A DNA stretch of 64,000 nucleotides from Bradyrhizobium sp. SK17. Its GTDB lineage: Bacteria; Pseudomonadota; Alphaproteobacteria; Rhizobiales; Xanthobacteraceae. Each line of letters opens with the position of its first letter. Within the stretch, counting starts at the first letter, position 1. Shown here piece by piece: positions 34,594-44,296 of the stretch. The stretch covers positions 5,843,001-5,907,000 of the forward strand of contig NZ_CP025113.1 in the NCBI RefSeq assembly GCF_002831585.1. Reading direction: 5' to 3'. The position numbers were made by a program, and so were the translations under genes. The notes under the pieces are model-generated. The model saw nothing but the letters and a program-made list of their open reading frames with translations. It had not been told where the DNA came from and searched no databases.

Positions 34594-35751
34594 ATGGCTG
34601 CTGATTGGACGCCGGTATTCGTCCTGCCGAATATTCCGCTGGAAGCTGCGATCGGCTGCGAGATCGCCGCGCTCGCTCCCGCGCACGACCGCCGCGTTGC
34701 GGCCCTCAAGCGGACGCACCCGACGCTCAGGCGCTTCCTCAACCGTTTCGCCGATAACTTCGGACAGAAATTCGAACCCTCGGTCCTGATCCTGGACACG
34801 GCCGCGCCACCGATCTTTCGCGACGTCACGGCGCTGGCGAGCTTCCGCGACCTCATCGCGCTCTCCGCGGTCACGCACGGCCGGGCGCTGGAGCTCCGAT
34901 ATCCGCGCGGGCATCGCGTGCTCTTCGGCGAGGCCTTCGCGATCTACCCCTGGATGCTCGACCGACACTACGAGGATGTGATCGGCAGCACGCCGGCAAT
35001 TCTCGGCACGCATGAGCTCTCTCGCTTCAAGGGCCAATCGACGCCGGCCCTGTTCCGCACGTCGCTCGGGGAAAGCGACATCGACCAGCCGCTCCTTTCC
35101 GCGCTCATGTCGCGCTGGCGTCGACGCTATGAAGCTGCAGAGCCCGCCTGGGAGGACGTTGCGCTAATGCGCTCGCTCAACATGGCGTATCACGCTTCGC
35201 TCCTGCCGGCCGGGACGGACACGACCTTCTACGACGTCGGGCGGGTCGTCTCGCTCTGGGTCAGCGCTTTCGAGATTCTCGTGCATCCCGGCGGAAACGG
35301 TCAGGCCAACCGGGACAAGGTGTTCGAGATGATCGAGCGGACGCAATGGGCAATCCCGTCAAGCGGCCAGCTCGCGCACGACACGGGGGGCAAGACCAAG
35401 GTGAAGCGCACGTTGGCGTCTTGGCTCTACCAAGTGCTCTACGAATGCAGAAACGACTTTCTCCACGGGAATCCCGTCGAGCACGGCAATCTCTTCCTCC
35501 CCACGCCGCAGCGGACGATCTTCGAATATGCTGCGCCGCTCTACCGCGTCGCGCTGACAGCATTTCTTCCCCTCACATACGCTGTCACCATGCCATCGGC
35601 CAAAGACGCGCGCGCGTTCGGCGCCTATATCGCCGATCGCATGGACTTCATGGCGCCGCAGAAATCCACGGAGGAAGCGCTCCTGACCGCGACGCGCCCG
35701 CCAGCGGGCCGCGGCGCGCGCCGCGCTCGGGTCACTCGCCCTGCCCCCTAG
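34594..35751 (+). CDS. HEPN-domain protein (RNxxxH ribonuclease motif)
   Basis: Protein of 385 residues. The C-terminal part carries the HEPN active-site motif R286-N-D-F-L-H291 in ECRNDFLHGN, preceded by the helix WVSAFEILVHPGG, as in ApeA-type HEPN proteins. The N-terminal 250 residues are unassigned and may sense or bind a ligand. An RNA-cleaving abortive-infection effector is the inference. Its stop codon overlaps that of the convergent nuclease gene (CTAG at 35748-35751). Confidence 0.72.
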   Translation: MAADWTPVFVLPNIPLEAAIGCEIAALAPAHDRRVAALKRTHPTLRRFLNRFADNFGQKFEPSVLILDTAAPPIFRDVTALASFRDLIALSAVTHGRALELRYPRGHRVLFGEAFAIYPWMLDRHYEDVIGSTPAILGTHELSRFKGQSTPALFRTSLGESDIDQPLLSALMSRWRRRYEAAEPAWEDVALMRSLNMAYHASLLPAGTDTTFYDVGRVVSLWVSAFEILVHPGGNGQANRDKVFEMIERTQWAIPSSGQLAHDTGGKTKVKRTLASWLYQVLYECRNDFLHGNPVEHGNLFLPTPQRTIFEYAAPLYRVALTAFLPLTYAVTMPSAKDARAFGAYIADRMDFMAPQKSTEEALLTATRPPAGRGARRARVTRPAP

Positions 35752-36434
35752 TTGTCGGAGTCAGCGTCCGGCTCCGCGATCAACTCTTCCGCCAGCTCCG
35801 AGAGCCACGGCGACACGTCCTCGATCTGGACCGCGCCGGCATGGACGGCGTAATAGTCCCCGACCGTCCGAAACGCCTCGCCGAACCGGTCCGCGAATAT
35901 CTTCTGCAACTTGTCATTCCGGCTCAGCACGCTCGATAGGGCGCGACCGCCCCGCAGGAATTTGAGCGCGTGTTCGGTGCCGAGCAGGTAGAGATATTTT
36001 CGCTTCGCCGTCGGATGCTCCGCGAGCAGCAGATAATCCTTGAACACGGAATTCTGGCGGATCGATTCCGCGCCGCCCCGCCATCGAATGAATTTGAACT
36101 CGGCGACCCGAAGGTTGGTCTCCAGGTCGAACTCGCGCCCGGTATTCCCGGCGCCGAGCGAGACATATTCGACTCGCTCCCCTGGTTCGAGGATGTGCGG
36201 AAGGCAGAGCAAGATGCCGAGCGCGTGGATCGTCACATTGATCTGCCCGGCCAGGCGCTTCATTTCGGCCGCCGCTGCCAACGCTTCCCGACCCACGCCA
36301 GCGCCCTCAAGAAAGCTTGCGCAATCCTTCGCCGCCACGCCGCGCACCGCGCTCTCGATCCGTGCAAGCGTCTGTGTCAGGTCGGGGCCCGTGAACCGCA
36401 AGAGCAGATCGCGAATATTCGCAGGATTGGTCAC
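35748..36434 (-). CDS. PD-(D/E)XK nuclease-like protein
   Basis: Protein of 228 residues. The restriction-fold core is read in REFDLETNLRVAEFKFIRWRG: D103, then E112-F-K114. The flanking regions are helical, with GREALAAAAEMKRLAGQ before the core. It starts within the last four bases of the upstream minus-strand gene (ATGA at 36431-36434), so the two are a pair. The pair is convergent with the hipBA-ATPase-HEPN set. Function unknown; a DNA-cleaving defence protein is likely. Confidence 0.68.
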   Translation of the reverse strand: MTNPANIRDLLLRFTGPDLTQTLARIESAVRGVAAKDCASFLEGAGVGREALAAAAEMKRLAGQINVTIHALGILLCLPHILEPGERVEYVSLGAGNTGREFDLETNLRVAEFKFIRWRGGAESIRQNSVFKDYLLLAEHPTAKRKYLYLLGTEHALKFLRGGRALSSVLSRNDKLQKIFADRFGEAFRTVGDYYAVHAGAVQIEDVSPWLSELAEELIAEPDADSDN

Positions 36435-37993
36435 ACGCCCGCCTTGGCGGCGAAACGAAGCCGATCGATCTGATTGTAGTTGATCACCGCCGGGTCGGAG
36501 CCGATCACCGGAAATCGGCTCACCACGTAATGCACCACCTTGTCCATCCCCAGCTCCTGCTTGAGCAGATGCTCGCGACCCCGCTCCTTCTTCAGCGCGC
36601 GCGCATAATAGTTCGTCAGGGACCGGTTATATCGGACGAACAGCGCGCGCTCAGCCTCGATCTTCGAGAGATCAATCCAATTATTCTTGCACTGGATATT
36701 GAAGATGACACCGCCGCGCGTGGCGACGACGTCGAACTCCTTTCGATTGATCCGTTTGATGTCTGTGACGGTGAATTCCATGCGCACAAGATCGCGTTTC
36801 ACCATGTCTTCGAAGATGAAGCCCGCGTGGATCTGAAAGCGCCGGCGGCTTCCGAGGTGGACATTCTTGAACGCGTAGAGAAACCGCGACAGAAGGTTGA
36901 CGTTCGAGACGATCCGATCCCCCAAATCCAGGAACGGCTGATAAGCATTGGTGTTCGTCGCGTAGTCCGAGGGCTTGTTGACGAGGAGCGTCTCAAGCTC
37001 CGCGGGGTCCAGCTCGGACTGCGCACGCAGCATCGACCGAAACTTCTCCTTTTCGATCTCGACGTAATAGTCGTCGCGGCAATGGCGCGCGAAGGCGATC
37101 ACCAGCAAGCCCATGACGGAAAAGTCGGAGTCCTCGAGGCCGAATGCCTCGTAGGTCGCGCCGATCAGCCTCACTCCGTTCCGCAGCTCGGCCGCTGAAA
37201 AAATCTTCCTTCGATCCAGCGCCTCCATGGCAGGCATCGTGAACTGATCACCGCGCAGCTCAGCCATCACATGGATCGACGCGCGCTCCGGTTCGAGAAA
37301 ATAGTCGTCCAAGGTCTCGAAGCCGTGGCTCGCCATCGCGCCGATGCTGTCAATCTCCAGATGGAAATCCGGCAGCGCATCGAGAAGCGCGAGTTTCTGG
37401 TGAAAGCCGGTGATCGCGACGCAGCTATGCTCGACCTGCGGCAACAACACCGCGAGCGCGTCGTGTCGCTCAAGAACCGCCGAACCGGAGCATGCATAGG
37501 GCATGGTGTAGAGCAGCGAGACGAAGTGCCGTCGCCGCGACTGAAAATAGTCGACGGCGCCGCCGATCGTGTCGAGCGTGATCTGAGCGCTGCGGGCGTC
37601 TTGGCCATGCATGGCGAAGGCCACACCCATCGCGCCCGCGTACAGCATGGTCCGCGTGAACCGAGCAATCACCGACGGCTCGAGATGGGGCGCGAGCGCC
37701 CGGCGCACGGCCAGCCATGTCGGACCCGGGTTCGAAACGAACGGACCGTCCAATCGTATCGCGCACAACCAGGTCCGGAGCTGATCATCCGCAATCCCGA
37801 ATTTCACCAGGTTGATGAACTCCTCAACCGCCCGGATCGTCTCATGCCACGCAGCCACCGCGTCCTCGCGCCGATACTGCGCGAGGACGGAGAGCACGCC
37901 GTTGCCATGCGCGGCCAACTGGCTCTCAATAAGGGCCTTCGCCTCATCTCCCGATATCGTGCGCGTGGCGCCGCCAGCACCGCCGTTAACCAT
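36431..37993 (-). CDS. Large protein with C-terminal Mrr-like nuclease core
   Basis: Protein of 520 residues. Residues 1-380 are helical without a recognised family. Near the C terminus EFD421VVATRGGVIFNI then Q434-C-K436 gives a D...QxK nuclease core as in Mrr/Holliday-resolvase-type enzymes. ATG 37993 is chosen; a TTG at 38074 would add 27 residues of poor quality. No good ribosome site is visible at either. Paired with the smaller nuclease by a 4-nt overlap. Confidence 0.68.
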   Translation of the reverse strand: MVNGGAGGATRTISGDEAKALIESQLAAHGNGVLSVLAQYRREDAVAAWHETIRAVEEFINLVKFGIADDQLRTWLCAIRLDGPFVSNPGPTWLAVRRALAPHLEPSVIARFTRTMLYAGAMGVAFAMHGQDARSAQITLDTIGGAVDYFQSRRRHFVSLLYTMPYACSGSAVLERHDALAVLLPQVEHSCVAITGFHQKLALLDALPDFHLEIDSIGAMASHGFETLDDYFLEPERASIHVMAELRGDQFTMPAMEALDRRKIFSAAELRNGVRLIGATYEAFGLEDSDFSVMGLLVIAFARHCRDDYYVEIEKEKFRSMLRAQSELDPAELETLLVNKPSDYATNTNAYQPFLDLGDRIVSNVNLLSRFLYAFKNVHLGSRRRFQIHAGFIFEDMVKRDLVRMEFTVTDIKRINRKEFDVVATRGGVIFNIQCKNNWIDLSKIEAERALFVRYNRSLTNYYARALKKERGREHLLKQELGMDKVVHYVVSRFPVIGSDPAVINYNQIDRLRFAAKAGV

Positions 37994-38279
37994 TGCAGCC
38001 CGGTCTGATGGTTTCGACCAGTGTTCCTTCAGCGACGAAGCGCGAAAATTCGTCCCGCTGTGTCGGCACACCAAGCTTCAGGGCCTGCAGCACCTCGCAG
38101 TATTCCTCCCGCCTGACATGTAGATGATAGTCGTTGCACATACGCTGTAAGGTACGTTGGGCCAGGCTGAAATTCGAGACTGCCGCGGACCGATTTCATG
38201 GGAGGGGAATGCTTTCCCCTACGTCCGAGCCTTCGTCTCGGCCGACCCCTTCGGCGGGGAGACCCCGCAACGCCCCCTA
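37994..38279. other. Gene-free junction between defence island and backbone
   Basis: About 290 nt that must carry the promoter of the minus-strand nuclease pair. A hairpin-like GGGGAATGCTTTCCCC lies near 38205-38220. No gene is supported on either strand. Confidence 0.5.
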
Positions 38280-38335
38280 GAGTGAGAGTGCGGACCGGCT
38301 TTGCCCGTGACGGGTTGAGGGCTGGGAGAGAGGCT
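38280..38335 (+). promoter_or_regulatory. Leader motif upstream of ardC (copy A)
   Basis: GAGTGAGAG (38280-38288), GACGGGTTGAG (38309-38319) and GAGAGAGG (38326-38333), in the same order and similar spacing as upstream of the methyltransferase-helicase gene at 46101-46155. CCCGT-G-ACGGG can pair. It could be a cis-acting RNA or a shared protein site. Confidence 0.5.
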
Positions 38336-38361
38336 TCCGGCGCCCGTCGCGGAGATGCGCG

Positions 38362-39315
38362 ATGTCCAGAAAGATCGCAACTGCTCGCGCCGGCCAGGAC
38401 CGGGCGAGCCTCTATGACGAAATCACCGACAAGATCATCGCCGAGCTGGAGACCGGCCGCGTGCCCTGGGTCCAGCCATGGGGAACGGCGGCGAAGGCGC
38501 CGCTCGCGATGCCGAGGAACGCCGCCACCGGCCGGCGTTATTCCGGGATTAATGTTCTGATCCTTTGGGGCGCGGTGGTCGAACACGGCTTTCCCGGCCA
38601 GAGCTGGCTCACCTTCCGCCAGGCGCTCGCGCTCGGCGGCAATGTCCGCAAGGGCGAGCGCGGCACGACCGTCGTCTATGCCGACCGCTTCGTGCCCGAC
38701 GACGAGAAGCGGCGCGCCCGCGAGACCGGCGAGGAAGCCCAGACGATCCCGTTCCTGAAGCGCTTCACGGTGTTCAACGCCGCGCAGTGCGAGAGCCTGC
38801 CGGAGGACGTCGCCATCGTCGCGCCCCCGCCGGCGCCGGGCCTGATCGAGCCGCAGGTCGAGGCTCTGATCCGCGCCACGGGCATCGACTTCCGCATCGG
38901 CGGCAACCGCGCCTTCTACCTGCCGGCGCTCGACTATGTGCAGGTCCCGCCGCCCCAGGCCTATTTCGAGCCGATCAACTGGCACCGGACCGCGCTGCAT
39001 GAGCTCGGCCACGCCACCGGCCATCCGTCGCGTCTCGGCCGGGATATGGCCGGCAGCTTCGGTTCCAAGAAATACGCGTTCGAGGAGCTGGTGGCCGAGA
39101 TAAATGCCGCGTTCTGCTGCGCCTCGCTCGGCATCGTGCCAACTGTGCGGCACGCGGACTATATCGGCTCGTGGCTGGATGTGATGCGCGAAGACAACCG
39201 CGCCATCGTCCGCGCAGCCAGCCAGGCGAGCAAGGCCGCCGACTGGCTGCTCGGCTTCGCCCCCGATTTCGGGTTGCGAACGCCGGAGTTGGACGATGAA
39301 CGCGAGGCGGCGTGA
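38362..39315 (+). CDS. ardC: ArdC-type antirestriction protein
   Basis: Protein of 317 residues. The N-terminal part (about 10-130) is the ArdC ssDNA-binding domain (ITDKIIAELETGRVPWVQPW, SGINVLIL). The C-terminal part is a zinc metallopeptidase-like domain with HELGH at 213-217. ArdC coats incoming single strands and protects them from host restriction in conjugation. The ATG has GGAG 8 nt upstream. It is the first backbone gene after the defence island. Confidence 0.92.
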   Translation: MSRKIATARAGQDRASLYDEITDKIIAELETGRVPWVQPWGTAAKAPLAMPRNAATGRRYSGINVLILWGAVVEHGFPGQSWLTFRQALALGGNVRKGERGTTVVYADRFVPDDEKRRARETGEEAQTIPFLKRFTVFNAAQCESLPEDVAIVAPPPAPGLIEPQVEALIRATGIDFRIGGNRAFYLPALDYVQVPPPQAYFEPINWHRTALHELGHATGHPSRLGRDMAGSFGSKKYAFEELVAEINAAFCCASLGIVPTVRHADYIGSWLDVMREDNRAIVRAASQASKAADWLLGFAPDFGLRTPELDDEREAA

Positions 39316-39422
39316 TGAAGCTTCGGTGGATATCGGTGTGTTGCCTCGGGCGCGGCTATTTTTGCGCGCAACTTCCGGTGATTCCTGGGGTAATTAGGAA
39401 TCGAAGCTGAGACGGTGCGCCA

Positions 39423-39594
39423 ATGGAGAAGTACCACATCAAACTTACGAAAGAGGAGGCCGAGCTATTATCGAAGATCGACCTCCGCTCTCATCATGCC
39501 CATCATGACGATGGTCGTGCAGCATACCTGAATAACCAAGAGCCGATCCTGGCACTTCTCAAGTCCCTGAGCGCGCGGAAGGCCGTGCCGGAGG
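39423..39594 (+). pseudogene. 5' part of a small gene cut off by the IS21 element
   Basis: Fifty-seven codons begin MEKYHIKLTKEEAELLSKID and then run into the left end of the IS21-family element. No continuation is found on the other side of the element, where the ribosome site of the ParB-like gene begins at once. The original product is unknown. Confidence 0.5.
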
Positions 39595-39706
39595 TGTCAT
39601 TCGGCCTGCAATATTGCCCCCCTAAGCCGGGGGTTCGGCGTCCAAAATTGACCCCCACCACTGGGCTATTGCGCCACCTGCTTTGGGCTAAAGCAGGTGG
39701 TTGGGG

Positions 39707-41206
39707 ATGCTGGTTGTGGAGACGATTGCGCGCATACGGCGCGAGCACTTCATCAAAGGCAAGACGATCAAGGAGATCGCCCGTGACCTGAAGGTGTCGC
39801 GGAACACGGTCCGGAAGGTGCTGAGGTCGGGAGAGACCTCGTTCGAGTACGAGCGGTCGGTGCAGCCGCGGCCAAAGCTGGGACGATGGGCAGTAGAGCT
39901 TGACGGATTGCTGGCGGCGAACGCGGCCAAATCGGCTCGTGAACAGCTGACGTTGATCCGGATCTTCGAAGAGCTGCGCGGCCGCGGCTACGACGGCGGT
40001 TACGATGCCGTGCGGCGTTACGCCAGGCGGTGGAGCAAAGAACGCGGGCAATCGACCGCGGCGGCTTATGTCCCGCTGAGCTTTGCCCCAGGCGAAGCCT
40101 ACCAGTTCGACTGGAGCCACGAGGTGGTCTTGCTGAGCGGGACCACGGTGATGGTGAAGGCCGCCCATGTCCGGCTCTGTCACAGCCGCATGCTGTTCGT
40201 GCGGGCCTATCCGCGGGAGACGCAGGAGATGGTGTTCGACGCCCACGACCGGGCGTTCGCCCTGTTCAAAGGCACCTGCACCCGCGGCATCTACGACAAC
40301 ATGAAGACCGCCGTAGAGACGATCTTCGTCGGTAAAGGGCGTCTCTACAATCGCCGCTTCCTGCAGATGTGCAGCCACTATCTGGTCGATCCAGTCGCCT
40401 GCACGCCGGCGTCGGGCTGGGAGAAGGGGCAGGTCGAGAACCAGGTCGGGCTGGTTCGGGAGCGCTTCTTCACGCCGCGGCTGCGGTTCAAAAACCTCGA
40501 CGAGTTAAACGCCTGGCTGCTCGACAAATGCATCGCCTATGCCAAGGCTCATCGCCATCCGGAGCTGGTCGATCAGACGATCTGGGAGGCGTTCGAAGCC
40601 GAACGCCCCAAACTCGTTCCCTATGCCGGCCGCTTCGACGGCTTCCATGCGGTGACGGCATCGGTCTCGAAGACCTGCCTGGTGCGCTTCGACAACAACA
40701 AGTACTCGGTCGCAGCCAGCGCAGTCGGACGGCCGGTCGAAGTTCAAGCCTATGCCGATCGCATCGTGATCCGTCAGGATGGACGCATCGTTGCCGAGCA
40801 CCCGCGATCCTTTGGCCGCGGCGATACCGTCTACGACCCGTGGCATTATGTGCCGGTGCTCGCCCGCAAACCCGGCGCCTTGCGCAACGGTGCTCCCTTC
40901 AAAGACTGGGTGCTGCCGGCCGCGATCGAGCGGATCCGGCGCAAGCTTGCCAGTACCGAAGATGGCAATCGGCAGATGGTCGACATCCTCAACGCGGTGC
41001 TGACTGACGGTCTGCCCGCGGTGGAAGCGGCCTGTGCCGAAGCGCTCGGTCATGGCGTCCATTCCGCCGATGTCGTGCTCAATATCCTGGCCCGTCAACG
41101 TGAACCCGCCCCACCGGCCAACATCATGACGCCGGCCGCACTGACGCTCCGTCATGCGCCGATTGCCGATTGTGCCCGCTACGACAACCTCCGGAGGACC
41201 ATCTGA
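39707..41206 (+). CDS. istA: IS21-family transposase IstA
   Basis: DDE transposase of 499 residues. An N-terminal helix-turn-helix ([22 protein letters not shown], in pieces) precedes a DDE core with D135 (YQFDWS), D197 (IYDNMKT) and a Glu in GWEKGQVEN (239 or 244). The C-terminal domain contains the DNNKYSV block typical of IstA. ATG 39707 is taken over TTG 39701. It overlaps istB by one base. Confidence 0.93.
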   Translation: MLVVETIARIRREHFIKGKTIKEIARDLKVSRNTVRKVLRSGETSFEYERSVQPRPKLGRWAVELDGLLAANAAKSAREQLTLIRIFEELRGRGYDGGYDAVRRYARRWSKERGQSTAAAYVPLSFAPGEAYQFDWSHEVVLLSGTTVMVKAAHVRLCHSRMLFVRAYPRETQEMVFDAHDRAFALFKGTCTRGIYDNMKTAVETIFVGKGRLYNRRFLQMCSHYLVDPVACTPASGWEKGQVENQVGLVRERFFTPRLRFKNLDELNAWLLDKCIAYAKAHRHPELVDQTIWEAFEAERPKLVPYAGRFDGFHAVTASVSKTCLVRFDNNKYSVAASAVGRPVEVQAYADRIVIRQDGRIVAEHPRSFGRGDTVYDPWHYVPVLARKPGALRNGAPFKDWVLPAAIERIRRKLASTEDGNRQMVDILNAVLTDGLPAVEAACAEALGHGVHSADVVLNILARQREPAPPANIMTPAALTLRHAPIADCARYDNLRRTI

Positions 41207-42069
41207 TGGAACGAACCCAAATCTTCGACCTCATGGGCGAACTCAAGCTCTACGGCATGAAGGCTGCCTTCGACGAGATCATGGCAACTGCCGTCAAGCG
41301 CCAGCACGAACCTCAGCGCATTGTCGGCGACCTGCTCAACGCCGAGATCAACGAGAAGCAGGCCCGCTCGATCAAGTACCAGCTCACCATCGCCAAGCTG
41401 CCGCTTGCCAAGGACATCGCCGACTTCCAGTTCGACGGCACGCCGATCAATCAGACTCTCGTCAATGATCTCGCTGGCGGCGGCTTCATCGCCCAACAAC
41501 GCAACGTCGTGCTGGTTGGCGGCACCGGCACAGGGAAGACCCACCTGGCCATTGCTATCGCCAGAAGCTGCATCCGATCCGGTGCCCGCGGCCGCTTCTT
41601 CAACGTAGTCGACCTCGTCAATCGCCTCGAGACCGAGACCCGCAACGGACGGCAAGGACGGCTCGCCGAGCATCTGACCCGGATGGACTTCATCGTGCTG
41701 GATGAACTCGGCTATTTGCCCTTCGCCCTGTCCGGTGGCCAGCTCCTCTTCCACCTCGTCAGCCGGCTCTATGAGCGCGCCTCCGTCATCGTGACGACCA
41801 ATCTCGCCTTCGGCGAATGGCCGAGCGTGTTCGGCGACGCCAAAATGACCACGGCGCTGCTCGACCGATTGACGCATCACTGCGACATTGTCGAGACCGG
41901 CAACGATAGTTGGCGGTTCAAGAGCCGAGACGACGATCACGCCACCCGCGCTCGTCTCGCCTCCGCTATCCCGGCCAGCTCCGACGAGACGAGCGCTACC
42001 AGCAAAGCCCGCCGCACGAAGGGGTCAAAATTGGACGCCGATGAGGGGTCAAATTTGCAGGCCGATTGA
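41206..42069 (+). CDS. istB: IS21-family helper ATPase IstB
   Basis: AAA+ ATPase of 287 residues that selects targets and stimulates IstA. Walker A is GGTGTGKTH (105-113), and Walker B is LDELGYLPF near 167. The start ATG overlaps the istA stop (TGATG), with GGAGG 9-14 nt upstream. The stop codon lies inside the right inverted repeat. Confidence 0.93.
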   Translation: MERTQIFDLMGELKLYGMKAAFDEIMATAVKRQHEPQRIVGDLLNAEINEKQARSIKYQLTIAKLPLAKDIADFQFDGTPINQTLVNDLAGGGFIAQQRNVVLVGGTGTGKTHLAIAIARSCIRSGARGRFFNVVDLVNRLETETRNGRQGRLAEHLTRMDFIVLDELGYLPFALSGGQLLFHLVSRLYERASVIVTTNLAFGEWPSVFGDAKMTTALLDRLTHHCDIVETGNDSWRFKSRDDDHATRARLASAIPASSDETSATSKARRTKGSKLDADEGSNLQAD

Positions 42070-42090
42070 CACGTCGCGGAGTAATCCCCG

Positions 42091-44241
42091 ATGGCTACTG
42101 CAGTTCAGAAGATCGTCCTGTCGTCCTCGCGCGACATCCCTTTCAACAAGCTGGTGCTCAGCCAGTCCAACGTCCGGCGAGTGAAGGCCGGCGTCTCGAT
42201 CGAGGACCTGGCGGCCTCGATCGCGCGTCGCGGCCTCATCCAGGGCCTCAGCGTCGTGCCCGTAGTCGACGCCGTAGGCCAGGAGACCGGCATGTTCGAA
42301 GTGCCGGCCGGCGGCCGCCGCTTCCGCGCGCTGGAGCTGCTGGTCAAGCAGAAGCGCCTCGCCAAGATCGCGCCCGTGCCGTGCGTGGTGCGCAAGCGCG
42401 ACGACGAGGTCCTGGCCGAGGAAGTGTCCCTGGTCGAGAACATCGACCGCGCGCCGCTCCATCCGCTGGACCAGTTCCGCGCCTTCCAGGACATGCGGGT
42501 GAAGGGCAAGACCGAAGAGGAGATCGCCGCGGCGCTCTTCGTGCCGGTCCAGGTGGTCAAGCAGCGCCTGCGCCTCGCCGCCGCGTCGCCCAGCTTGCTC
42601 GACGTCTATGCTGAGGACGGCATGACGCTCGACCAGCTCATGGCCTTCACCGTCTCCGACGACCACGCTCGCCAGGAGCAGGTCTGGGAGGCGATCAAGG
42701 ACGCCTGGTCGAAGGAGCCGTATCAGATCCGGCGCATGCTGACCGAGACGACGGTGCGCGCCTCGGACAAGCGCGCCGTCTTCGTCGGCGTCGAGGCCTA
42801 TGAGGCGGCGGGCGGCGTCGTCATGCGCGACCTGTTCCAGTCCGACGATGGCGGCTGGCTGCAGGATGCGGCGCTGCTCGACAGGCTGGTCGCCGAGAAG
42901 CTGAAGGCGACGGCCGAGACGATCGCTGCCGAGGGCTGGAAGTGGATCGAGGTCGCCGTCGGCTTCCCCTACGACGCCACGCGCGGCCTGCGAGAACTGC
43001 AGGGCGAACCGCTCGACCTGACTTCCGAGGAACAGGCGACGATCGAGGCGCTCAACGCCGAATACCAGAAGCTCGAAGCCGAGTATGAAGGCGCCGACGA
43101 GCTGCCCGACGAGGTCGACCAGCGGCTCGGCGAGATCGAGACGGCGCTTTCCGCCTTCGAGACCCGTCCGGTCCGCTTCGACGCCGACGATATCGGCCGC
43201 GCGGGCGTGTTCGTCTGCATCGCCCATGACGGCAGTGTCGCTATTGATCGCGGCTATGTCCGGGCCGAAGACGAAGCGCCCGAACCCGGCATCGAGACCG
43301 ACGGGGGCGAGACCGAAGGTCAGCCGGGCGAGCCCGGTGCGCCGGTCGTGCAGCGCGCCGTCATCACGATCGGCGGCCAGCCCGTCGAGGCGGAGGACGA
43401 CGAGGACGACACGATCAAGCCTCTGCCCGAGCGCCTCGTTATCGAGCTGACGGCCTACCGCACGCTCGCGCTGCGCAACGCCGTCGCCGAGAACCCGCAC
43501 GTCGCCATGACCGCGCTCCTCCACAAGCTGGTCTCGGACACCTTCATGACCCGCATGTACACGGGCGCCATGGAAGTCGGGGTGAAGCACATCTTCTTCC
43601 CGGCGCAGGACGATGCCCTGAAGGACAGCCCTTCGGCGCGCGCGGTCCAGGATCGCCACGCCGCCTGGGCCGGGGACATCCCGAAGGAGGACGATGCTCT
43701 GTGGGACTGGCTCGCGGGCCTGGACGACGCCAGCCGGATGGCGCTGCTGGCGCATTGCGTCAGCTATGGCGTCAACGCGCTCTATGAGCGGCCGAACCCG
43801 CACAGCGCCGGCGGCGTGTCGCAGCACACGCTCGACATGCGGCTCGCCCAGGCCGACCGCCTGACGAAGGCGACGGGCCTCGACCTGGTGGAGGCCGGCT
43901 GGCGCCCGACCTTCGGTAACTACCTCAACCGCGTGACCAAGCCCCGCATCCTGCAGGCCGTCCGCGAGGGCGTCGGCGAGCAGGCGGCGCAGCTTATCGA
44001 CCACCTGAAGAAGGGCGACATGGCCAAGGAGGCCGAGCGCCTGCTGGCCGAAACCGGCTGGCTGCCCGAGCCGCTGCGCCTCATCGACGATGCCGAGGCG
44101 CCCACGCCGGAGATCGAGGCCGACCGCGAGGATGCCAGCGACGATGATGGCGCGGCACTGCCCGCATTCCTCGCCGACGACGAGAAGGAGGTCACTGCCG
44201 AGACCGACGCCGGTGAACTGCACCTTGTCGCGGCCGAATGA
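42091..44241 (+). CDS. Large ParB/Srx-domain protein of the conjugative backbone
   Basis: Protein of 716 residues. The N-terminal 120 residues are a ParB-like nuclease/CTPase domain (NVRRVKAGVSIEDLAASIARRGLIQGLSVVP in pieces, GGRRFRALELL, EEVSLVENIDRAPLHPLDQ), followed by a KorB-like helix-turn-helix (EIAAALFVPVQVVKQRLRLA). The long C-terminal half is acidic and unassigned. Such proteins are conserved in Rhizobiales ICEs and plasmids; a role in regulation or DNA maintenance is inferred. GGAG lies 8 nt before the ATG. Confidence 0.88.
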   Translation: MATAVQKIVLSSSRDIPFNKLVLSQSNVRRVKAGVSIEDLAASIARRGLIQGLSVVPVVDAVGQETGMFEVPAGGRRFRALELLVKQKRLAKIAPVPCVVRKRDDEVLAEEVSLVENIDRAPLHPLDQFRAFQDMRVKGKTEEEIAAALFVPVQVVKQRLRLAAASPSLLDVYAEDGMTLDQLMAFTVSDDHARQEQVWEAIKDAWSKEPYQIRRMLTETTVRASDKRAVFVGVEAYEAAGGVVMRDLFQSDDGGWLQDAALLDRLVAEKLKATAETIAAEGWKWIEVAVGFPYDATRGLRELQGEPLDLTSEEQATIEALNAEYQKLEAEYEGADELPDEVDQRLGEIETALSAFETRPVRFDADDIGRAGVFVCIAHDGSVAIDRGYVRAEDEAPEPGIETDGGETEGQPGEPGAPVVQRAVITIGGQPVEAEDDEDDTIKPLPERLVIELTAYRTLALRNAVAENPHVAMTALLHKLVSDTFMTRMYTGAMEVGVKHIFFPAQDDALKDSPSARAVQDRHAAWAGDIPKEDDALWDWLAGLDDASRMALLAHCVSYGVNALYERPNPHSAGGVSQHTLDMRLAQADRLTKATGLDLVEAGWRPTFGNYLNRVTKPRILQAVREGVGEQAAQLIDHLKKGDMAKEAERLLAETGWLPEPLRLIDDAEAPTPEIEADREDASDDDGAALPAFLADDEKEVTAETDAGELHLVAAE

Positions 44242-44248
44242 CGAGCCG

Positions 44249-44272
44249 CCGGAGCGGCTTCGGCCGCTCCGG
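44249..44272 (+). terminator. GC hairpin with TTCG loop after the ParB-like gene
   Basis: CCGGAGCGGC-TTCG-GCCGCTCCGG is a perfect 10-bp stem with an ultra-stable UUCG tetraloop, 8 nt after the stop codon. No T-run follows, so it may stabilise the mRNA end rather than terminate. Confidence 0.5.
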
Positions 44273-44296
44273 CCATTACCCCCAAAGAGCATAACC

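Larger units (their letters stand above)
39595..42071 (+). mobile_element. IS21-family insertion sequence
   Basis: About 2.48 kb bounded by TGTCATTCGGCCTGCAA on the left and, as reverse complement, TGTCAATCGGCCTGCAA on the right, with further related sub-terminal repeats (GGCGTCCAA, TTGACCCC). It carries istA and istB. Flanking bases (left GCCGGAGG, right CGTCGCGG) show no target duplication. Confidence 0.88.

Noticed and set aside
21388..38361. Integrase gene of the element
   Set aside because: None of the genes near the candidate boundary is a tyrosine or serine recombinase, so the integrase must lie beyond the right edge.
38362..39153. Minus-strand frame opposite ardC
   Set aside because: Shadow of ardC. 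The protein has no domain and the plus-strand product is clearly ArdC.
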